From assembly GCA_019316985.1 (NCBI GenBank), contig CP079215.1, forward strand, positions 5,518,001-5,582,000: 64,000 bases of DNA, given 5' to 3'. Source of the DNA: Paraniabella defluvii. GTDB taxonomy: Bacteria; Bacteroidota; Bacteroidia; Chitinophagales; Chitinophagaceae. Each line of letters begins with the position of its first letter. Within the stretch, counting starts at the first letter, position 1. Below, in pieces: positions 61,294 through 64,000 of the stretch. The translations under genes were made by a program, and so were the position numbers. The notes under the pieces were generated by a model. That model had not been told where the DNA came from, searched no databases, and saw nothing but the letters and a program-made list of their open reading frames with translations.

Positions 61294-64000
61294 CTAAAAT
61301 GAAGTTTTCAAACCAAAAGTGACAACCAGTGGCAAAGGATAAGATCCATAATCCACACCCAGCATTGCGCCCGTTGGTAAGGACGAGCTGGATACCCTGT
61401 GTTAGCAGCTGATGTACCTGCACTGTAATTGGTGGCCTTATAAGTGGTATTCTCCGGATCATACCCTGTATACCTGCTAAACAGCTTCACATTGTCGGCG
61501 TTTACGTACACTCTTAAATTATTGAAAGGTGTTTTACGTAGAACCGTTTGCGGGATATTATAAGACAGGGTAATATTCTTCACCCTAAGAAAGGAAGCAT
61601 CTTCTACCCAAAGCGTAGAAAAGCCCTGTTGAAATGGCCGCCTGTTGGCTGAAGGCCTGGGATTAACGCCATCCCCTGGGTTCTGTTCAGATTCCCAGAA
61701 GTTTGCAGCGCCCGCATATAGCCCTCTCCCGCTATTCCAGAATCCGAGAAAGCGGTAGTTTTGATTTACAATTTCACCACCATAACGTCCCTGTAGTAAA
61801 ACAGACAATTCTACTCCTTTGTAACCAAATCGATTGGTAATGCCGGCAATAAACTTAGCCTGGTTGTTTCCGATAACCGTTCTATCATCGGTAGTGATCT
61901 TGCCATCTCCGTTAACATCCACGATAATCGGATCTCCCGGTCTTGTAGTGGCTTCATGAGGACTGTTCTCTATTTCTGCAGTGTTATTGTAAACACCATT
62001 AAATACATAGCCGTAAAAATCAGAGATTGGCGAGCCTACTGCAGTACGTACAGTAGTTTCCCAATCTGTATAGTAAATAGGTGCATTGCCTGGCCCCAGC
62101 TGCAATACCTTATTTCTATTCAAACTAAAGTTTACATCGGTAGCCCAGGTAAATTCACGCTGGATATTTTTGATGACACCAGTATTTCCAGACCAGTGTT
62201 ACGCATTTTGCCAATATTGGTCAACTGGCTTGAAAAGCCTGTGATATCCGGTATGGGCACATTTAACAACATATCCTGTGTAATGGAGCGATACACCTCA
62301 ATAGTTGCAGAAAGCCTGTTCTTTAAAAAAGCTATATCAATGCCTATGTTGGCCTGGTTAGTTTTCTCCCAACGCAAACCAGTATTATCCAGGGTGATTG
62401 GCTTTAAGCCAGCTATAATATTTCCATTCGATACATAATTAACACCTCCTAATAAGCCAATAGCACCGTAGTTAGGTATCTGGTTATTACCTACGCTACC
62501 ATAACTGGCTTTCAGCTTTAAAAGATTCAATGCACCTGCTTCTTTCAAAAAGTTTTCGTCAGATATCACCCATCCCGCCGAAACCGATGGAAAATAGCCC
62601 CATTGATTGTTGCGGCTGAACCTCGAACTGCCATCCCGCCTGATACTGGCCGATAAAAATACTTATTACGGAAATTATAGTTTACCCTTCCCAGGTAACT
62701 TTGTATCGCCCACTCTGATGCGGTAGAAGTACCGCCGGTAACCGTGCCCGCGTTAATGGTCTGCACCAGGTCATTGGGAAAATTTGCAGCTGTTACCGAC
62801 TGAAATTCAGTACGCTCTTTTTGAGAAGTGTAACCCGCCAGCACATTGAAATTATGTTCGGCTACAGCAAAATCATACGTAGCAGTATTTTCCCAAAGCC
62901 AGTTCAATTTATTCCCGAGCTGGCAGTTGCTGTTGAAGTTGCCAGGTCCTGGTTATACCCATATCCCTGGTTTTTAAACCGGTAAAAATTGTAAGAATTA
63001 TTGGAAACGTTTGCACTCAGGCTCGATTTAAACTTTAAACCTTCAATAATATTATATTCAAGATATCCTAAAGCAAAAGTGTTATACGCCTTATTTTTTT
63101 ATCGGTAAACCTGGTAGTAGCATAAGGATGCCAGAGATTTACGGGATTATACTGCAGGTAACGGTTCCAGATAGAATTGGGGTCTACAATACCCAGGTTG
63201 CCGTTTTCATTGTAGATAGGAAAATGGGATCACTTTGCAAAGCCAGGCTGATCACATCACTCTTTCCATCGATGCCATCTGTTCTGTCATGAATGCCGGT
63301 TAAACTCAGGTTCAATCCAACAGACAATTTATCTGAGATCTTTTGGCGGATATTGGATCGCAAAGCCAGGCGGCGATAATAGTTTTGATCTAATACGGCG
63401 TCCTGGTTGAGTAGGCCGGCAGAGAACAGGTACTGGGTTTTGTCGGTACCACCCGATACAGATAGCTGCGCATTGGCCATGGGTGCTGTTCTAAACATTA
63501 CATCCTGCCAGTCGGTACCTGCACCAAACTGCTCAGGGCTATTGATAAACTCTTCCGGTATTTTATACAATGTAGAACTACCCCGGGCGCTATTAGGATC
63601 TGTAGCTTTATTAACAGCCGGGTTCAGATCAACCCAGGCATTATTTTTGCCGCTACATAATAACGGATCCATTGCTGCGCATCCATCATATCGATCTTAC
63701 GCGTTACTTTTTGAATGCCATATTCAAAGCCCGCCGTAACAATAGCTTTACCAGGCTTACCCAGCTTGGTAGTAACCATTACTACTCCATTCGCACCCTG
63801 GAGCCATAGATGGCTGCGGAGGAAGCATCTTTCAATATTTCTACTGATTGAATATCCTGCGGGTTGATCATGTTCATATTAAAATCTTCCAGAGGCACAC
63901 CGTCTACCACGAATAAAGGATTGGTACCCGCCGTAACAGAGCTGATACCCTGATCTGGATTACAGGCGCCACACCCGGCGCACCCTGTGACTGGGATATG
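61294..64000 (-). CDS. SusC-like TonB-dependent transporter, 5' end outside window, frameshifted
   Basis: About 900 residues are inside the window; the start lies beyond 64000. Near the right edge the plug domain shows GTNPLFVVDGVPLEDFNMNM and the SusC signature VEILKDASSAAIYGS, then GVVMVTTKLGKPGK. The rest is a long outer-membrane beta-barrel ending VTFGLKTSF at 61294-61296, with the terminal aromatic residue usual for barrel assembly. Breaks occur near 63810, 63690, 63215, 63100, 62930, 62655, 62130 and 61370. It imports glycan fragments with TonB energy together with the SusD partner downstream. It should be the first gene of the locus. Confidence 0.93.

Noticed and set aside
1..64000. 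Genome decay or programmed frameshifting as the cause of the broken genes
   Set aside because: Breaks occur equally in core metabolic genes, are mostly one-base losses in homopolymers, and lack slippery-site plus pseudoknot patterns.

Overview
The window looks like chromosome of a Bacteroidota member, most likely Chitinophagaceae-like. The grounds are SusC/SusD pairs, polysaccharide-utilisation gene sets, TlpA/DUF4369 and choice-of-anchor I proteins, WYL regulators, and near absence of Shine-Dalgarno sequences. Nothing here fixes the genus. No tRNA, rRNA, CRISPR array or transposase was seen.

Most long genes are broken into two to five frames. Wherever I checked, restoring one base, usually in an A/T or G/C run, rebuilds an uninterrupted family-typical protein. 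I therefore annotate these genes end to end and read the breaks as probable sequencing deletions, not pseudogenes. Short or lucky genes (DUF2071, YafY-type regulator, small lipoprotein, LldD-like enzyme, one symporter, the DUF1537 kinase) are intact.

Layout. (1) 1-8265, minus strand: a pectin-side-chain operon with GH127-like, GH78-like, a sodium symporter, a Gfo/Idh/MocA oxidoreductase, and a beta-helix protein fused to an L-rhamnose mutarotase domain. (2) 8534-22098: mixed genes, including DUF2071, CPBP protease, a pncB-MFS-FUSC operon, a choice-of-anchor I lipoprotein, a WYL regulator, DinB, a BamE-like lipoprotein and a TlpA-like protein. A GIY-YIG gene lies here inside arrays of dispersed palindromic repeats. 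(3) 22113-26658: a WYL regulator divergent from a three-gene RNA-repair operon (Hen1 methyltransferase, Pnkp-type RNA ligase, polynucleotide kinase with HAD phosphatase). A 25-bp palindrome lies between them. A second GIY-YIG gene and more repeats follow. (4) 27449-31951, minus: lldD-like, pta and ackA, giving lactate to pyruvate and acetyl-CoA to acetate. (5) 32005-43417, minus: a catabolic operon for acidic sugars with two sodium symporters, two DapA-family aldolases, an iron alcohol dehydrogenase, a PdxA2-type dehydrogenase, a DUF1537 four-carbon acid kinase, a secreted esterase and a secreted TIM-barrel protein. (6) 43728-64000, minus: a polysaccharide utilisation locus reading SusC, SusD, GH140, GH43, GH143-like propeller, GH142-like toroid, SGNH esterase, GH2, a YhcG-type nuclease, GH78, DUF3826 and a sialidase-like protein.

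How it fits together. The glycosidase set (apiosidase-like, rhamnosidases, GH142/GH143-like, GH127-like, GH2, esterase) points to rhamnogalacturonan II. The neighbouring catabolic operon then makes chemical sense. Aldol cleavage of the RG-II sugar Dha gives pyruvate and a four-carbon semialdehyde acid. On paper its reduction gives D-threonate, the known substrate type of DtnK/PdxA2, which ends at dihydroxyacetone phosphate. This link is my inference and is the main biological finding, together with the RNA-repair operon.
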